From positions 1 to 64,000 of the forward strand of contig NZ_FNVB01000013.1 of assembly GCF_900108315.1 (NCBI RefSeq): a stretch of 64,000 nucleotides of DNA, written 5' to 3'. Source of the DNA: Saccharopolyspora kobensis. Lineage in GTDB: Bacteria; Actinomycetota; Actinomycetes; Mycobacteriales; Pseudonocardiaceae. Under the pieces are notes generated by a model. The model was not told the DNA's origin. It did no database searches and saw only the letters and a program-made list of their open reading frames with translations. Both the position numbers and the translations under genes were made by a program. The stretch's first letter is position 1. Each line of letters opens with the position of its first letter. Shown piece by piece: positions 8,577 to 16,510 of this stretch.

Positions 8577-9293
8577 ATGTGTGGTCGTTACGCCGTCCAG
8601 CACGATCCGGCGGCGTTGGCCGAGGAGTTCGAGGCAGCCGACCGCACTGGTGGTGAGGTGGCCGCGGACTTCAACGTGACCCCGACGAAGACGGTGCCGA
8701 TCGTGGTCCAGCGCGGTGCCGAGCGCAGCATCCGCCCGGTGCGGTGGGGACTGATCCCGACCTGGGCGAAGGAGCCCGGCAACGGGCCGCCGATGATCAA
8801 CGCCCGGGCCGAGTCGATCACCGAGAAGCCCGCTTTCGCCGAGTCCGCGCGACGGCGGCGCTGCCTGATGCCCGCGACCGGCTGGTACGAGTGGAAGCCG
8901 GGTGACCGGCGGCGCCAGCCGTTCCTGTGCAGGCACCGGGACGGCGCGAGCCTGGCGATGGCCGCGGTGTTCTCCGCCTGGTGGGCGCCGGATTCGACCG
9001 ACCGCCCGCTGGTCACCTGCGCGGTGGTCACCACCGACGCCGTCGGCGAGCTGGCCGATGTCCACCACCGGATGCCGCTGGTGCTGCCGCGGGAGCGCTG
9101 GGCGGACTGGCTCGATCCGCGGCGGACCGAGATCGGCGAGCTGCTGACCCCGGACGAGGGGATGCTCGACGAGCTGGCGCTCCACCCCGTCTCCATCGAG
9201 GTGAACAGCATGCGCAACAACCACCCGGACCTGCTGCGGCAGGTCGAACCGGTGCCCGAGCCCGCCGAGCAGGCAGCGCTGTTCGAGTCATGA
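8577..9293 (+). CDS. SOS response-associated peptidase, HMCES/YedK family (copy 2)
   Basis: 238 residues starting MCGRYAV, so catalytic Cys 2 is intact. It has FNVTPT, RWGLIP, MINARAES, GWYEW and VHHRMP like its upstream neighbour. It lacks the ~12-residue insertion between the N-terminal strands that copy 1 has (HPQDDAGERDLERT). The two are clearly diverged paralogues, not a recent duplication. Its TGA overlaps the ATG of the hydrolase gene that follows (ATGA), so the two are translationally coupled. Confidence 0.92.
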   Translation: MCGRYAVQHDPAALAEEFEAADRTGGEVAADFNVTPTKTVPIVVQRGAERSIRPVRWGLIPTWAKEPGNGPPMINARAESITEKPAFAESARRRRCLMPATGWYEWKPGDRRRQPFLCRHRDGASLAMAAVFSAWWAPDSTDRPLVTCAVVTTDAVGELADVHHRMPLVLPRERWADWLDPRRTEIGELLTPDEGMLDELALHPVSIEVNSMRNNHPDLLRQVEPVPEPAEQAALFES

Positions 9294-9901
9294 CCAGCGT
9301 CGACGTCGAGACCCCGCACGGCCCGGCCCGGGCCGAACTGCACTGTGCCGAGGAGGGGCGCGCCGCGCTGCTGCTCGGGCACGGCGCGGGTGGCGGCATC
9401 GCCACGCCCGACCTGGTCGCCGCGACCCGCGCGGCCACCGAGGCCGGTGTGCACGTGGCGCTCGTCGAGCAGCCGTACCGGGTGGCGGGCCGGCGAGCAC
9501 CGGCCCCGGCCAAGCAGCTGGACGCGGCGTGGCTCGCCGTGGCGCAGGACCTCGGCGAGCGCTGGTTCGCCGATCTCCCGCTGATCTTCGGCGGCCGTTC
9601 GTCGGGCGCGCGGGTGGCGTGCCGCACCGCGGAGGCCGGTGCGGCCTCGGCGGTGCTGTGCCTGGCGTTCCCGGTGCACCCGCCGGGCAAGCCGGAGAAG
9701 TCCCGGCTGCCGGAGCTCGACGGGGTCGAAGCGCCGGTGCTGGTGGTGCAGGGCGAGCGCGACGCCTTCGGGCAGCCCGAGCCGTCGCAGAACCGCGAGG
9801 TGGTGCTGGTTCCCGGCGACCACTCGTTGAAGGCCGACGTCGACGCGGTCCACCGGGCCACCCAGGAGTGGCTGGTCCGAGTCCTCCGCCTGCTCGACTG
9901 A
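9290..9901 (+). CDS. Alpha/beta-hydrolase of the KANL3/Tex30 type
   Basis: 203 residues. The fold is shown by LLLGHGAGGGI near residue 30 (oxyanion region), GGRSSGARVA near 104 with the nucleophile elbow GRSSG, VLVVQGERDAFG (acid strand) and GDHSLK near 180 (catalytic His). This pattern matches the small dienelactone-hydrolase-like family related to KANL3/Tex30, with no known substrate. It overlaps the preceding HMCES gene by ATGA and is probably co-transcribed with both copies. A role linked to DNA damage is possible only by association. Confidence 0.8.
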   Translation: MTSVDVETPHGPARAELHCAEEGRAALLLGHGAGGGIATPDLVAATRAATEAGVHVALVEQPYRVAGRRAPAPAKQLDAAWLAVAQDLGERWFADLPLIFGGRSSGARVACRTAEAGAASAVLCLAFPVHPPGKPEKSRLPELDGVEAPVLVVQGERDAFGQPEPSQNREVVLVPGDHSLKADVDAVHRATQEWLVRVLRLLD

Positions 9902-10071
9902 CCGGCGCCAGGCCGGGCCTCCGCGCAGCGCTCGCGGGCTCCGGATTCGCTTGGTCGAGCAGCCGCTGTCAGCGCTCTCCATCCACATCGGATTCTTCGC
10001 GGTTCCGTTGATCTCGCAGTGCCCGGACATGCGCATCGGCGGAGCGATCCGTGGCGCGTGCAGGTGCGAGC

Positions 10072-10129
10072 ATGGGAACTTTCCTGTCATCCGCCGCGCG
10101 GCAATGCGAGGAAGGGAACCTTCCTGTCA
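10072..10129 (+). repeat. 18-bp intergenic repeat, cluster II (2 copies)
   Basis: Two direct copies begin at 10072 (ATGGGAACTTTCCTGTCA) and 10112 (AAGGGAACCTTCCTGTCA), 40 bp apart, each after GCGAG. They lie in the ~520-bp gap between the convergent hydrolase and ybaK genes. The rest of that gap holds a terminator hairpin near 10376 and nothing else I can recognise. Confidence 0.88.
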
Positions 10130-10375
10130 TCCCCGGTGCCCCTGAACGAGTGATCCGGGACGGCGCTCAACTGCGGGAATCATCATCTGAAATCAACGGC
10201 GTTGCCCCGTTCACGCCTGACTCGGACGATCAGCGGGGAGTTCGCCGCTCGCGAGCGCGAATCGGTTCCGACAGCTGAACTCGCGTCGTCTCCTCCGCTT
10301 CCCGGACAGGACGTTCCCCCTGCCTGCCCGGATCCCCGGTGCGACTGTTGCGCGGCAGTGGCACCAGCGCCGGGG

Positions 10376-10406
10376 GAGCGGCCCGTCATCGTCCGCCGGG
10401 CCGCTC
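10376..10406. terminator. Terminator hairpin downstream of ybaK
   Basis: GAGCGGCCCG (10376-10385) pairs with CGGGCCGCTC (10397-10406) around an 11-nt loop, 13 nt beyond the ybaK stop. There is no T run. It probably acts as a rho-independent-like terminator for the minus-strand gene. Confidence 0.55.
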
Positions 10407-10419
10407 CTCCTGCGCGGCG

Positions 10420-10896
10420 TCAGCCCGCGATGTCGGCGAGCACCGCGTCGAGCAGCCGCACGAGGTCCGCGGCGGCGAGTTCGATCTCCAGGCCGCGCCG
10501 CCCCGCGCTGCAGTAGATCGTGTCGAAACCGGTCGCCGAGGAGTCGATCACGACCGGCAGCCGCTTCTTCTGCCCCAGCGGGGAGATGCCGCCCGCGACG
10601 TAGCCGGTGGCGCGCTCGGCCGCGGCGACCTCGGCCATCTTCGCCTTCTTCCCGCCCACCGCGGCCGCGAGTGCCTTGAGGTCGAGCTGCCCGGTGACCG
10701 GCACCACACCGACCACGAGCTTGCCGTCCACCTCGGCGACCAGCGTCTTGAAGACCCGCTCCGGGGGCTGGCCGAGCGCCTCGGCGGCCTCCAGGCCGAA
10801 GGACTCGGCACGCGGGTCGTGGTCGTACGCGTGCACTTCGTGCGCGACCTCGCGCTTGGCCAACAGCGCCGTAGCGGGAGTGCCCTTACCTGCCAT
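10420..10896 (-). CDS. ybaK: Cys-tRNA(Pro)/Cys-tRNA(Cys) deacylase, YbaK/EbsC family
   Basis: 158 residues. It is an editing enzyme that hydrolyses mischarged Cys-tRNA(Pro). The family hallmarks are GTPATALLAKREVAHEVHAYDHD at the N-terminus, RVFKTLVAEVDG with the conserved Lys near residue 52, and YVAGGISPLGQKKRLPVVID, where the GGISPLG loop is diagnostic. The start is ATG at 10896. It is divergent from sigR; the two 5' ends enclose the putative SigR-type promoter. Confidence 0.93.
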   Translation of the reverse strand: MAGKGTPATALLAKREVAHEVHAYDHDPRAESFGLEAAEALGQPPERVFKTLVAEVDGKLVVGVVPVTGQLDLKALAAAVGGKKAKMAEVAAAERATGYVAGGISPLGQKKRLPVVIDSSATGFDTIYCSAGRRGLEIELAAADLVRLLDAVLADIAG

Positions 10897-10916
10897 GCGC
10901 GTCACTCTAGAAGGCC

Positions 10917-10943
10917 GGAATAACAGGCCGCGGGTGTCGCGTT
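10917..10943 (+). promoter_or_regulatory. SigR-type autoregulatory promoter upstream of sigR
   Basis: GGAAT (10917-10921) and GTT (10941-10943) are separated by 19 bp, matching the known SigR/SigH consensus (GGAAY, 18-19 bp, GTT). Transcription would start near 10949-10951. That is only a few bases before an in-frame GTG (10953) and ATG (10959), which would give a longer sigma factor from a leaderless or nearly leaderless mRNA. Confidence 0.7.
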
Positions 10944-11123
10944 GCAGGGGACGTGACCATGGAATCGACGAACACCTGCGTGCTGGACCGCCCCGAGCGC
11001 GCACGGTTGTCACCGACGGGTAGTCGGACGCGGGCACGCGTATCCTCGGACCTGGACCATGCGAACGAACGCATGGGTTCGTCGCCTGTTGTCACTTCGT
11101 CCAGGCGGCGGGAAAGGAGCCCG

Positions 11124-11777
11124 GTGCCAAGCACCCCAGAGCGCCCGGACGTGACCGGGAGACCGGACGACTCCGACCGCACCGCGGAGACCGACGAGCA
11201 GCGTGCCGCGCGTTTCGAGCAGGACGCGATGCCGCTGCTGGACCAGCTCTACGGCGCGGCGCTGCGGATGACCCGCAACGCCCAGGACGCCGAGGACCTG
11301 GTCCAGGAGACCTACCTCAAGGCGTTCTCCGCGTTCAAGTCGTTCACCCAGGGCACCAACCTGAAGGCCTGGCTGTACCGCATCCTCACCAACACCTACA
11401 TCAACGGTTACCGCAAGCGGCAGCGCCAGCCGCAGCAGCAGCCGACCGACGAGATCGCCGACTGGCAGCTCGCGCAGGCGGAGAACCACACCTCCAGCGG
11501 GCTGCGCTCGGCGGAGGTCGAGGCGCTGGACCGGTTGCCGGACACCGATGTGAAGGCCGCGCTGCAGCAGCTGGCCGAGGAATTCCGCATGGTGGTCTAC
11601 CTCGCCGACGTCGAAGGCTTCGCCTACAAGGAGATCGCCGAGATCATGGGCACGCCCATCGGCACCGTCATGTCGAGGCTGCACCGCGGTCGCAGGCAGC
11701 TGCGTGAGATGCTCACCGATGTCGCCCGTGATCGCGGTTTCCTGCGGGAGACCAAGCGGGAGGTGAGCACTTCATGA
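11124..11777 (+). CDS. sigR: ECF sigma factor SigR (SigH), thiol-oxidative stress
   Basis: 217 residues from GTG 11124, which has AAAGGAG 5 nt upstream. The ECF architecture is region 2 (ALRMTRNAQDAEDLVQETYLKAF, then TNLKAWLYRILTNTYINGYRKRQR) and region 4 (VVYLADVEGFAYKEIAEIMGTPIGTVMSRLHRGRRQLRE). These blocks are typical of SigR/SigH, which switches on thioredoxin and thiol-repair genes. It overlaps rsrA, its anti-sigma factor, by ATGA. The frame stays open upstream to GTG 10953, adding 57 residues; in Streptomyces coelicolor a 55-residue extension gives an unstable isoform from the autoregulated promoter. Confidence 0.95.
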   Translation: MPSTPERPDVTGRPDDSDRTAETDEQRAARFEQDAMPLLDQLYGAALRMTRNAQDAEDLVQETYLKAFSAFKSFTQGTNLKAWLYRILTNTYINGYRKRQRQPQQQPTDEIADWQLAQAENHTSSGLRSAEVEALDRLPDTDVKAALQQLAEEFRMVVYLADVEGFAYKEIAEIMGTPIGTVMSRLHRGRRQLREMLTDVARDRGFLRETKREVSTS

Positions 11778-12109
11778 ACTGCGGTGGTTCGGACGAGGCT
11801 TCCTGCGAGGACATCCTCGCCGAGGTGTGGCTGTTCCTGGACAACGAGTGCGACCAGCAGCGCCGCGCCGCGGTGCAGGAGCACCTCGACGGTTGCGGGA
11901 GCTGCCTGGAGCACTTCGGCATCGAGGAGCACATCAAAGCCCTGCTGCACCGCAAGTGCAGCGGTGAGCACGCGCCGACGGAACTGAAGGAGCGGTTGCG
12001 CTCCTCGATCCGCGAAGCGGTTCTGAGCAAGGCCGAGGTCACCGTGGAGCGCGGCCCGGACGGCACCTCCGTCGAAGTGCGGGCCAAGCGGATCTCATCC
12101 TCGGAATGA
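11774..12109 (+). CDS. rsrA: Redox-sensing zinc anti-sigma factor RsrA
   Basis: 111 residues. It holds SigR inactive in reducing conditions and releases it when zinc-bound cysteines are oxidised to a disulfide. The zinc-anti-sigma motif is present with Cys 11, His 37, Cys 41 and Cys 44 (EHLDGCGSC), the same numbering as S. coelicolor RsrA. Cys 3 is an additional cysteine. The start ATG overlaps the sigR stop, so the pair is translationally coupled, which keeps stoichiometry. Confidence 0.95.
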   Translation: MNCGGSDEASCEDILAEVWLFLDNECDQQRRAAVQEHLDGCGSCLEHFGIEEHIKALLHRKCSGEHAPTELKERLRSSIREAVLSKAEVTVERGPDGTSVEVRAKRISSSE

Positions 12110-12120
12110 CCCCATCACGT

Positions 12121-12157
12121 CGAATGGCCCCGGACCTGTCTGGTCCGGGGCCATTCG
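12121..12157. terminator. Bidirectional terminator between rsrA and the bL37 gene
   Basis: A perfect 16-bp stem (12121-12136 with 12142-12157) with a 5-nt loop TGTCT lies 12 nt after the rsrA stop and 29 nt beyond the convergent bL37 stop. It has no T run. Confidence 0.8.
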
Positions 12158-12185
12158 CACGTTCGACGGCCGGTGCCGCCGGCGC

Positions 12186-12260
12186 TCACGAGTTGGGGCG
12201 CTTGCCGTGGTTGGCCTTGTTCTTCTTGCGGTCCTTCTTCTTGCGGGCGCGCTTACCCAT
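12186..12260 (-). CDS. 50S ribosomal protein bL37 (24 residues)
   Basis: A 24-residue, extremely basic peptide that begins MGKRARKKKDRKKNKAN and ends HGKRPNS. It closely resembles the actinobacterial ribosomal protein bL37 seen in mycobacterial ribosome structures, which has the same KKDRK...KANHGKRPN core. ATG at 12260 is chosen over the ATG two codons upstream because GAGGAG lies at proper spacing (~6 nt) only for this one. It is far below usual gene-calling length limits and easily missed. It stands alone, convergent with rsrA. Confidence 0.9.
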   Translation of the reverse strand: MGKRARKKKDRKKNKANHGKRPNS

Positions 12261-12462
12261 CGGCATCTCCTCAAGCTCGGTTTCCAGCCAGTCCGGCGAC
12301 CGGTCGGGCGTCGAGGCCGACCCGTCTCCGCTGGGGTTTCAAGCATCCAGTTTGACATGCCCGCCACCTGCCGCCGCCGGGTGGTTCCGGTCATGCTTTC
12401 CTTGGGTGACCGGATCGCGGTCGCGGGTCGAACCCGGCCGGGCCGGGGGGGAGGGGCTGATC

Positions 12463-13956
12463 TTGTCCACGCTGAGTGATCTGCTCGCCGAGCACACCGG
12501 GCTGTCCGGTACCGCCGCCGACCACCTGCAGCTCGTGGTCGCCGAGTGGCAGCTGCTGTCGGACCTGTCCTTCGCAGACTTCCTGCTGTGGGTGCCGATC
12601 GGCCCGCAGGAGACCCCGGAAAGCCGCTTCCTGTGCGTGGCCCAGGCCCGGCCGACGACGGCCCCCACCGCCCATCCGGAGGACGTGGTGGGCACCGAGG
12701 TCACCGAGGAGGAGCACCCGCAGCTGCGGCGCGCGGCCCTGGAGGGCCGGATCTGCCGCGAGGAGGACCCGCGCTGGCACCTCGGCGTTCCGGTGCGCCG
12801 CGAGACGATCCCGGTCCGGCTGGGCGACGAGATCGTCGCGGTGCTCAGCCGCGACACCAACCTCGCGGTGCCGCGGGTGCCGAGCCCGCTGGAGATCTCC
12901 TACCTGGGCAGCGCGGCCGACCTGTGCCAGATGGTGGCCGATGGCACCTTCCCGACCCCGGAACCGGCGCCCGACGTGCACACCAGCCCGCGGGTGGGCG
13001 ACGGCCTCATCCGCCTCGACAGCTCCGGCACGGTCGTGTTCGCCAGCCCGAACGCGCTGTCGGCCTACCACCGGATGGGCCACGCCGCGGATCTCGTCGG
13101 CGCCCAGCTCGCCCCGCTGACCCGGTCGCTGCTCAACGACCCGTTCGACGCCGACGAGGTGGCGCAGCGGGTGCGGCGCGCGATGGGCGGGCAGCCCAGC
13201 ATGCGCATCGAGGCCGAGGCGCGCGGTGCGACGGTGCTGTTCCGGGCGCTGCCGCTGCGCCCGCGCGGGCAGCAGGCGGGTGCGCTGGTGCTGGTGCGCG
13301 ACGTCACGGAGGTCAAGCGGCGGGACCGCGCGCTGATGTCCAAGGACGCGACGATCCGCGAGATCCACCACCGGGTCAAGAACAACCTGCAGACGGTGGC
13401 CGCGCTGCTGCGGTTGCAGTCGAGGCGGACCGGGAACAACGAGGCGCGCCTCGCGCTGGACGAGTCGGTGCGGCGGGTGACCTCGATCGCGCTGGTGCAC
13501 GAAACGCTGTCGATGTCGGTGGACGAGCGGGTCGACCTCGACGACGTGGTGGACCGCGTGATCCCGATGATGAGCGATGTCGCCGTGGCCGAGACCGGGG
13601 TGAAGGTGCGCCGCGAGGGCCGGTTCGGGGTGGTGTCCGCCGAGTTGGCGACCCCGCTGGTGATGGTCCTCACCGAGCTGGTGCAGAATGCTTTCGAGCA
13701 CGCCTTCCCGGAAGGGCAGGGCGGTGAAGTCGTGGTGCAGGCGGAGCGTTCGGCGCGCTGGCTCGACGTCGTCATCTCGGATGACGGTCGTGGCCTGCCG
13801 AAGGGTTTCTCCCTCGAGCGCGCCGAACGCCTCGGCCTGCAGATCGTGCGGACCCTCGTGGAATCGGAGCTCCGAGGGTCGTTGAGCTTGCGCGGTCGCG
13901 GGCGGCAGCGGGGTACGGAGGCGGTGTTGCGCGTTCCGCTGAAGTACCGGCGCTGA
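12463..13956 (+). CDS. pdtaS: PdtaS-type sensor histidine kinase
   Basis: 497 residues from TTG 12463 (GGAGGGG upstream); the beginning STLSDLLAEHTGLSG matches mycobacterial PdtaS. Order: N-terminal GAF-like domain (~1-155), PAS domain (~175-280), HisKA_2 dimerisation domain with REIHHRVKNNLQT (His at 302/303) and a HATPase domain with ELVQNAFEHAF (~408) and DDGRGLPKG. HisKA_2 kinases of this type phosphorylate PdtaR, an ANTAR RNA-binding antiterminator, which is not in the window. The protein is cytosolic; no membrane segment is visible. Confidence 0.92.
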   Translation: MSTLSDLLAEHTGLSGTAADHLQLVVAEWQLLSDLSFADFLLWVPIGPQETPESRFLCVAQARPTTAPTAHPEDVVGTEVTEEEHPQLRRAALEGRICREEDPRWHLGVPVRRETIPVRLGDEIVAVLSRDTNLAVPRVPSPLEISYLGSAADLCQMVADGTFPTPEPAPDVHTSPRVGDGLIRLDSSGTVVFASPNALSAYHRMGHAADLVGAQLAPLTRSLLNDPFDADEVAQRVRRAMGGQPSMRIEAEARGATVLFRALPLRPRGQQAGALVLVRDVTEVKRRDRALMSKDATIREIHHRVKNNLQTVAALLRLQSRRTGNNEARLALDESVRRVTSIALVHETLSMSVDERVDLDDVVDRVIPMMSDVAVAETGVKVRREGRFGVVSAELATPLVMVLTELVQNAFEHAFPEGQGGEVVVQAERSARWLDVVISDDGRGLPKGFSLERAERLGLQIVRTLVESELRGSLSLRGRGRQRGTEAVLRVPLKYRR

Positions 13957-14247
13957 CGTCTGCCCGGTAGGTCGGGCGCCGCGCGGTGCGTCGATCCTGG
14001 TGATGCGACCGGTCGGGCGGTGTCGCATCGCGGCCGATCGGGTCGGGTTCCCGGATCCGCCTGCTCGAACGAGCTGTGAGCTGGGCGGTTCTTCCGGGGC
14101 CGACATCGACGCGGATCGGCCGGGGGTCTCGTCGGGGTGTACGGGTATCTTTCGGTGCGATGGCCGTTCTTCGCGACCGGGGCGAAGACGCCGGGTCGAT
14201 CACCGGGGGTGCGATCGACCCGCTGCGTCTTCAGCGAGTTTCGCTAC

Positions 14248-14502
14248 TCAGGCGTTGGTGCGGGCCCGGGTGCGAGCGTTGCGCCGCTTGAGGGCACGCC
14301 GCTCGTCCTCGCTCATACCGCCCCAGACGCCGGCGTCCTGCCCGCTCTCCAGTGCCCATGCCAGGCACTCGGAGGCGACGGGACAACGGCGGCAAACGGC
14401 CTTCGCCTCGGCGATCTGCAGCACGGCAGGACCGCTGTTCCCGACGGGGAAGAACAGCTCCGGGTCCTCGTCACGGCAAACCGCATCGTGGCGCCAGTCC
14501 AT
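14248..14502 (-). CDS. whiB1: WhiB1 iron-sulfur transcription factor
   Basis: 84 residues, near-identical in pattern to mycobacterial WhiB1: MDWRHDAVCRDEDPELFFPVG at the N-terminus, four cluster ligands Cys 9, Cys 37, Cys 40 and Cys 46, the GVWGG turn, and a basic DNA-binding tail LKRRNARTRARTNA. WhiB1 binds a nitric-oxide-sensitive [4Fe-4S] cluster, contacts the housekeeping sigma factor, and is essential in mycobacteria. It is divergent from nothing close; two CRP-like sites lie 60-105 bp upstream. Confidence 0.97.
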   Translation of the reverse strand: MDWRHDAVCRDEDPELFFPVGNSGPAVLQIAEAKAVCRRCPVASECLAWALESGQDAGVWGGMSEDERRALKRRNARTRARTNA

Positions 14503-14561
14503 CGTTCCTTGCTCCTCGCTAGGCGCGCCAACGCGCGCCGCTCGTACGTGTTCGGGGTGTT

Positions 14562-14606
14562 TGTGAATGCTTGCACGGAGTCCGTGTGCTTGTGAATGCT
14601 TTCACG
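14562..14606 (-). promoter_or_regulatory. Tandem CRP-like sites upstream of whiB1
   Basis: TGTGAATGCTTGCACG (14562-14577) and TGTGAATGCTTTCACG (14591-14606) are direct repeats 29 bp apart. Both fit the CRP consensus TGTGA-N6-TCACA, the second with a single mismatch. They lie 60-105 bp upstream of the whiB1 ATG. M. tuberculosis whiB1 also has two CRP sites in its promoter, so regulation by cAMP is likely to be conserved. Confidence 0.7.
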
Positions 14607-14751
14607 AACTGCCGCGATGTCAAGAGTTCGATCTCGCGCGGTGAGGGAACTCACCTGAAAGATCGACAGGACTTGACCAGGGGTTTCGGTGTGTCACCGG
14701 TCGCAGACGGGGGTCGCGAGTCGGTAACTACGTCCATCCGTTACGAGAAGG

Positions 14752-15678
14752 TTATACGGCGACGCGGAGAGCTTCCGGGACTGAGAGGAACTCGATCTCC
14801 GAACGCTCACCCAGGCAATCGCCGTCGACCTGCAGGCGCAACGGCTCCGTACAGGTTACGCGGAGATGGGCCACGTCCGCACGTTGAATTAGGTTACTTC
14901 CGTGTGGTTTCGCTCTACCGCGTAGCATTTCCGCTACATGTCGTAACACAGGGTAAGTGCGCATGTTCCGCAGCGCGAAGACGCCGAGACCGGTGTCGAA
15001 GCTGGTCTCCGGGCTCATCCGCACCGGTCGGGAGCCGAGGTAGGTCCAGGGGTCGGTGTTCGAGACGAACACGCTGTGCAATCCGCCGACCTGCGATTCG
15101 TCACCAATTCGCAAGGTGAGCTTCGGCTCCGCGCGGGCCATCCGGAAGTAGCAGGCGAGCGCGGTGCGGGCGTAGAGGGCGGGAGTCACGTTCCGGCCGT
15201 TCGAGCGCAGCCGCTCCACCTCGGCGACCACTTCTGCGTCCCAGCCCACACCCGCGTTGAAGGTGAACCATCGCTCATCGGCGCGGCCGAGCCCGACCCA
15301 GCGACCGCTGCGCTCGGCCACCGCGCGCAGCAGGCGGTGCGTGGCCTCGACCGGATCCCTCGGCAGCCCGAGGGCGCGGGCGAACACGTTGGCGGATCCG
15401 CCGGGCACCACGCCCAGCGTCGGCATCGCCCGGTCGCCCACGTCACCGGCCGAGAACATGCCGTTGACCACTTCGTTCACCGTGCCGTCGCCGCCGTGCG
15501 CGATCACCAGGTCCACGCCGTCCTCGACGGCCGCGCGGGCGGTGTCGGAGGCGTGGCCCCAGTACTGCGTTTCGACGACGTCCAGCTTCAGCTCGCTGGC
15601 CAGCGCGTGAGCGAGCACATCCCGGCCAGCCGCAGTGGTGGACGTCGCCTGCGGGTTGACGACGAGTACGGCGCGCAC
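14752..15678 (-). CDS. Diacylglycerol/lipid kinase family protein (DagK/YegS type)
   Basis: 308 residues. The catalytic domain shows VVNPQATSTTA (nucleotide loop), LVIAHGGDGTVNEVVNGM (GGDGT signature, ~76-93) and LGVVPGGSANVFAR (PGGSAN). The C-terminal half supplies the beta-sandwich lipid-binding part, ending LQVDGDCLGERSEIEF. It is expected to phosphorylate diacylglycerol or a related lipid with ATP at the membrane. The gene is upstream of whiB1 on the same strand with 249 bp between, as in the mycobacterial order (Rv3218-Rv3219). Confidence 0.88.
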   Translation of the reverse strand: MRAVLVVNPQATSTTAAGRDVLAHALASELKLDVVETQYWGHASDTARAAVEDGVDLVIAHGGDGTVNEVVNGMFSAGDVGDRAMPTLGVVPGGSANVFARALGLPRDPVEATHRLLRAVAERSGRWVGLGRADERWFTFNAGVGWDAEVVAEVERLRSNGRNVTPALYARTALACYFRMARAEPKLTLRIGDESQVGGLHSVFVSNTDPWTYLGSRPVRMSPETSFDTGLGVFALRNMRTYPVLRHVAEMLRGRAKPHGSNLIQRADVAHLRVTCTEPLRLQVDGDCLGERSEIEFLSVPEALRVAV

Positions 15679-15705
15679 ACCCGCAGCCTAGGCGAGACCA
15701 GTGGT

Positions 15706-15948
15706 TCAGCTCTCCCGCAGGGCCTCCTCCCGCCGCGATCGGTGCTCCCACCAGCTGCGGTGCCCGACGCGGGCGGGGCGGGCCGGCTGAAGCACCGGGA
15801 ACGGGTGCGCCGCGCCGCTGACCTCCGCCGGGACCCGGTGGGAGCCGGACGCGCAACCCCGGAGCGCATCCGTTCGCCGTCCACCCGGGCCGGTCGGGCG
15901 CACGGACGGCGCGGACACCCCGATATCCGCGATCGCCGTGGCAGCCAT
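15706..15948 (-). CDS. Possible small hypothetical protein
   Basis: An 80-residue frame from ATG 15948, lying 27 bp upstream of the lipid kinase gene on the same strand. It starts MAATAIADIGVSAPSVRP and ends WWEHRSRREEALRES, with a basic, Trp-containing tail and no recognised domain. It overlaps no better candidate. There is no good ribosome binding site. It may be a real short gene or simply an open frame in GC-rich sequence. Confidence 0.3.
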   Translation of the reverse strand: MAATAIADIGVSAPSVRPTGPGGRRTDALRGCASGSHRVPAEVSGAAHPFPVLQPARPARVGHRSWWEHRSRREEALRES

Positions 15949-16063
15949 GAGCCGATCATTGCGCGTGACAGTGGTCGCAGCCATGCGTCATTCAGGCGGT
16001 ATTACCATCGATGGGGCATACGCAGAGTCACCGATTCCGCTTTCCGGAAGGGCAACCGCGACC

Positions 16064-16495
16064 GTGTCGATCGAAGCTGTCCCGCGCACCGTGCGCATCG
16101 CCGGCGTACTGACCACGCTGCAGGCCGTGGCGGGGCTGATCTTCGTCGTCGCGCTGCTGGTCCGCGGCACCAACACCGGCTCCGGCGGGGTGGGGGAGTT
16201 CGGCAGCGCCCAGACCTACGGGGAGGCCGGCTACTTCGCGCTGCTGTCGGCCGGAGTCCTCGCGGCGGGCCTCGGCATGCTCAACGGCAAGCACTGGGCG
16301 CGCACCCCGGCACTGCTGCTGCAGCTGATGCTGCTGGGCACCGCGTGGTACGCGATGGGCCCGTCGGGCCAGCCGGTGATCGGGCTGGCCCTCGCGGTCC
16401 CGGCGATCGCTGTCCTCTGGTTCATGTTCAACCGGGAGGGACGGCGCTGGTCGTACTACGGCAACGCCGCCCCCGACGCGGACCGCGAGGACTAG
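16064..16495 (+). CDS. Small integral membrane protein (Rv3217c-like)
   Basis: 143 residues from GTG 16064, with GGAAGG about 10 nt upstream. Four hydrophobic stretches predict four transmembrane helices (around residues 8-30, 45-65, 72-95 and 98-116), and the tail is charged and acidic. No catalytic motif is seen. A conserved integral membrane protein of the same size occupies the corresponding place in mycobacteria (Rv3217c, from memory). Function unknown. Confidence 0.75.
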   Translation: MSIEAVPRTVRIAGVLTTLQAVAGLIFVVALLVRGTNTGSGGVGEFGSAQTYGEAGYFALLSAGVLAAGLGMLNGKHWARTPALLLQLMLLGTAWYAMGPSGQPVIGLALAVPAIAVLWFMFNREGRRWSYYGNAAPDADRED

Positions 16496-16510
16496 GGCCC
16501 GTTCGCGGCT

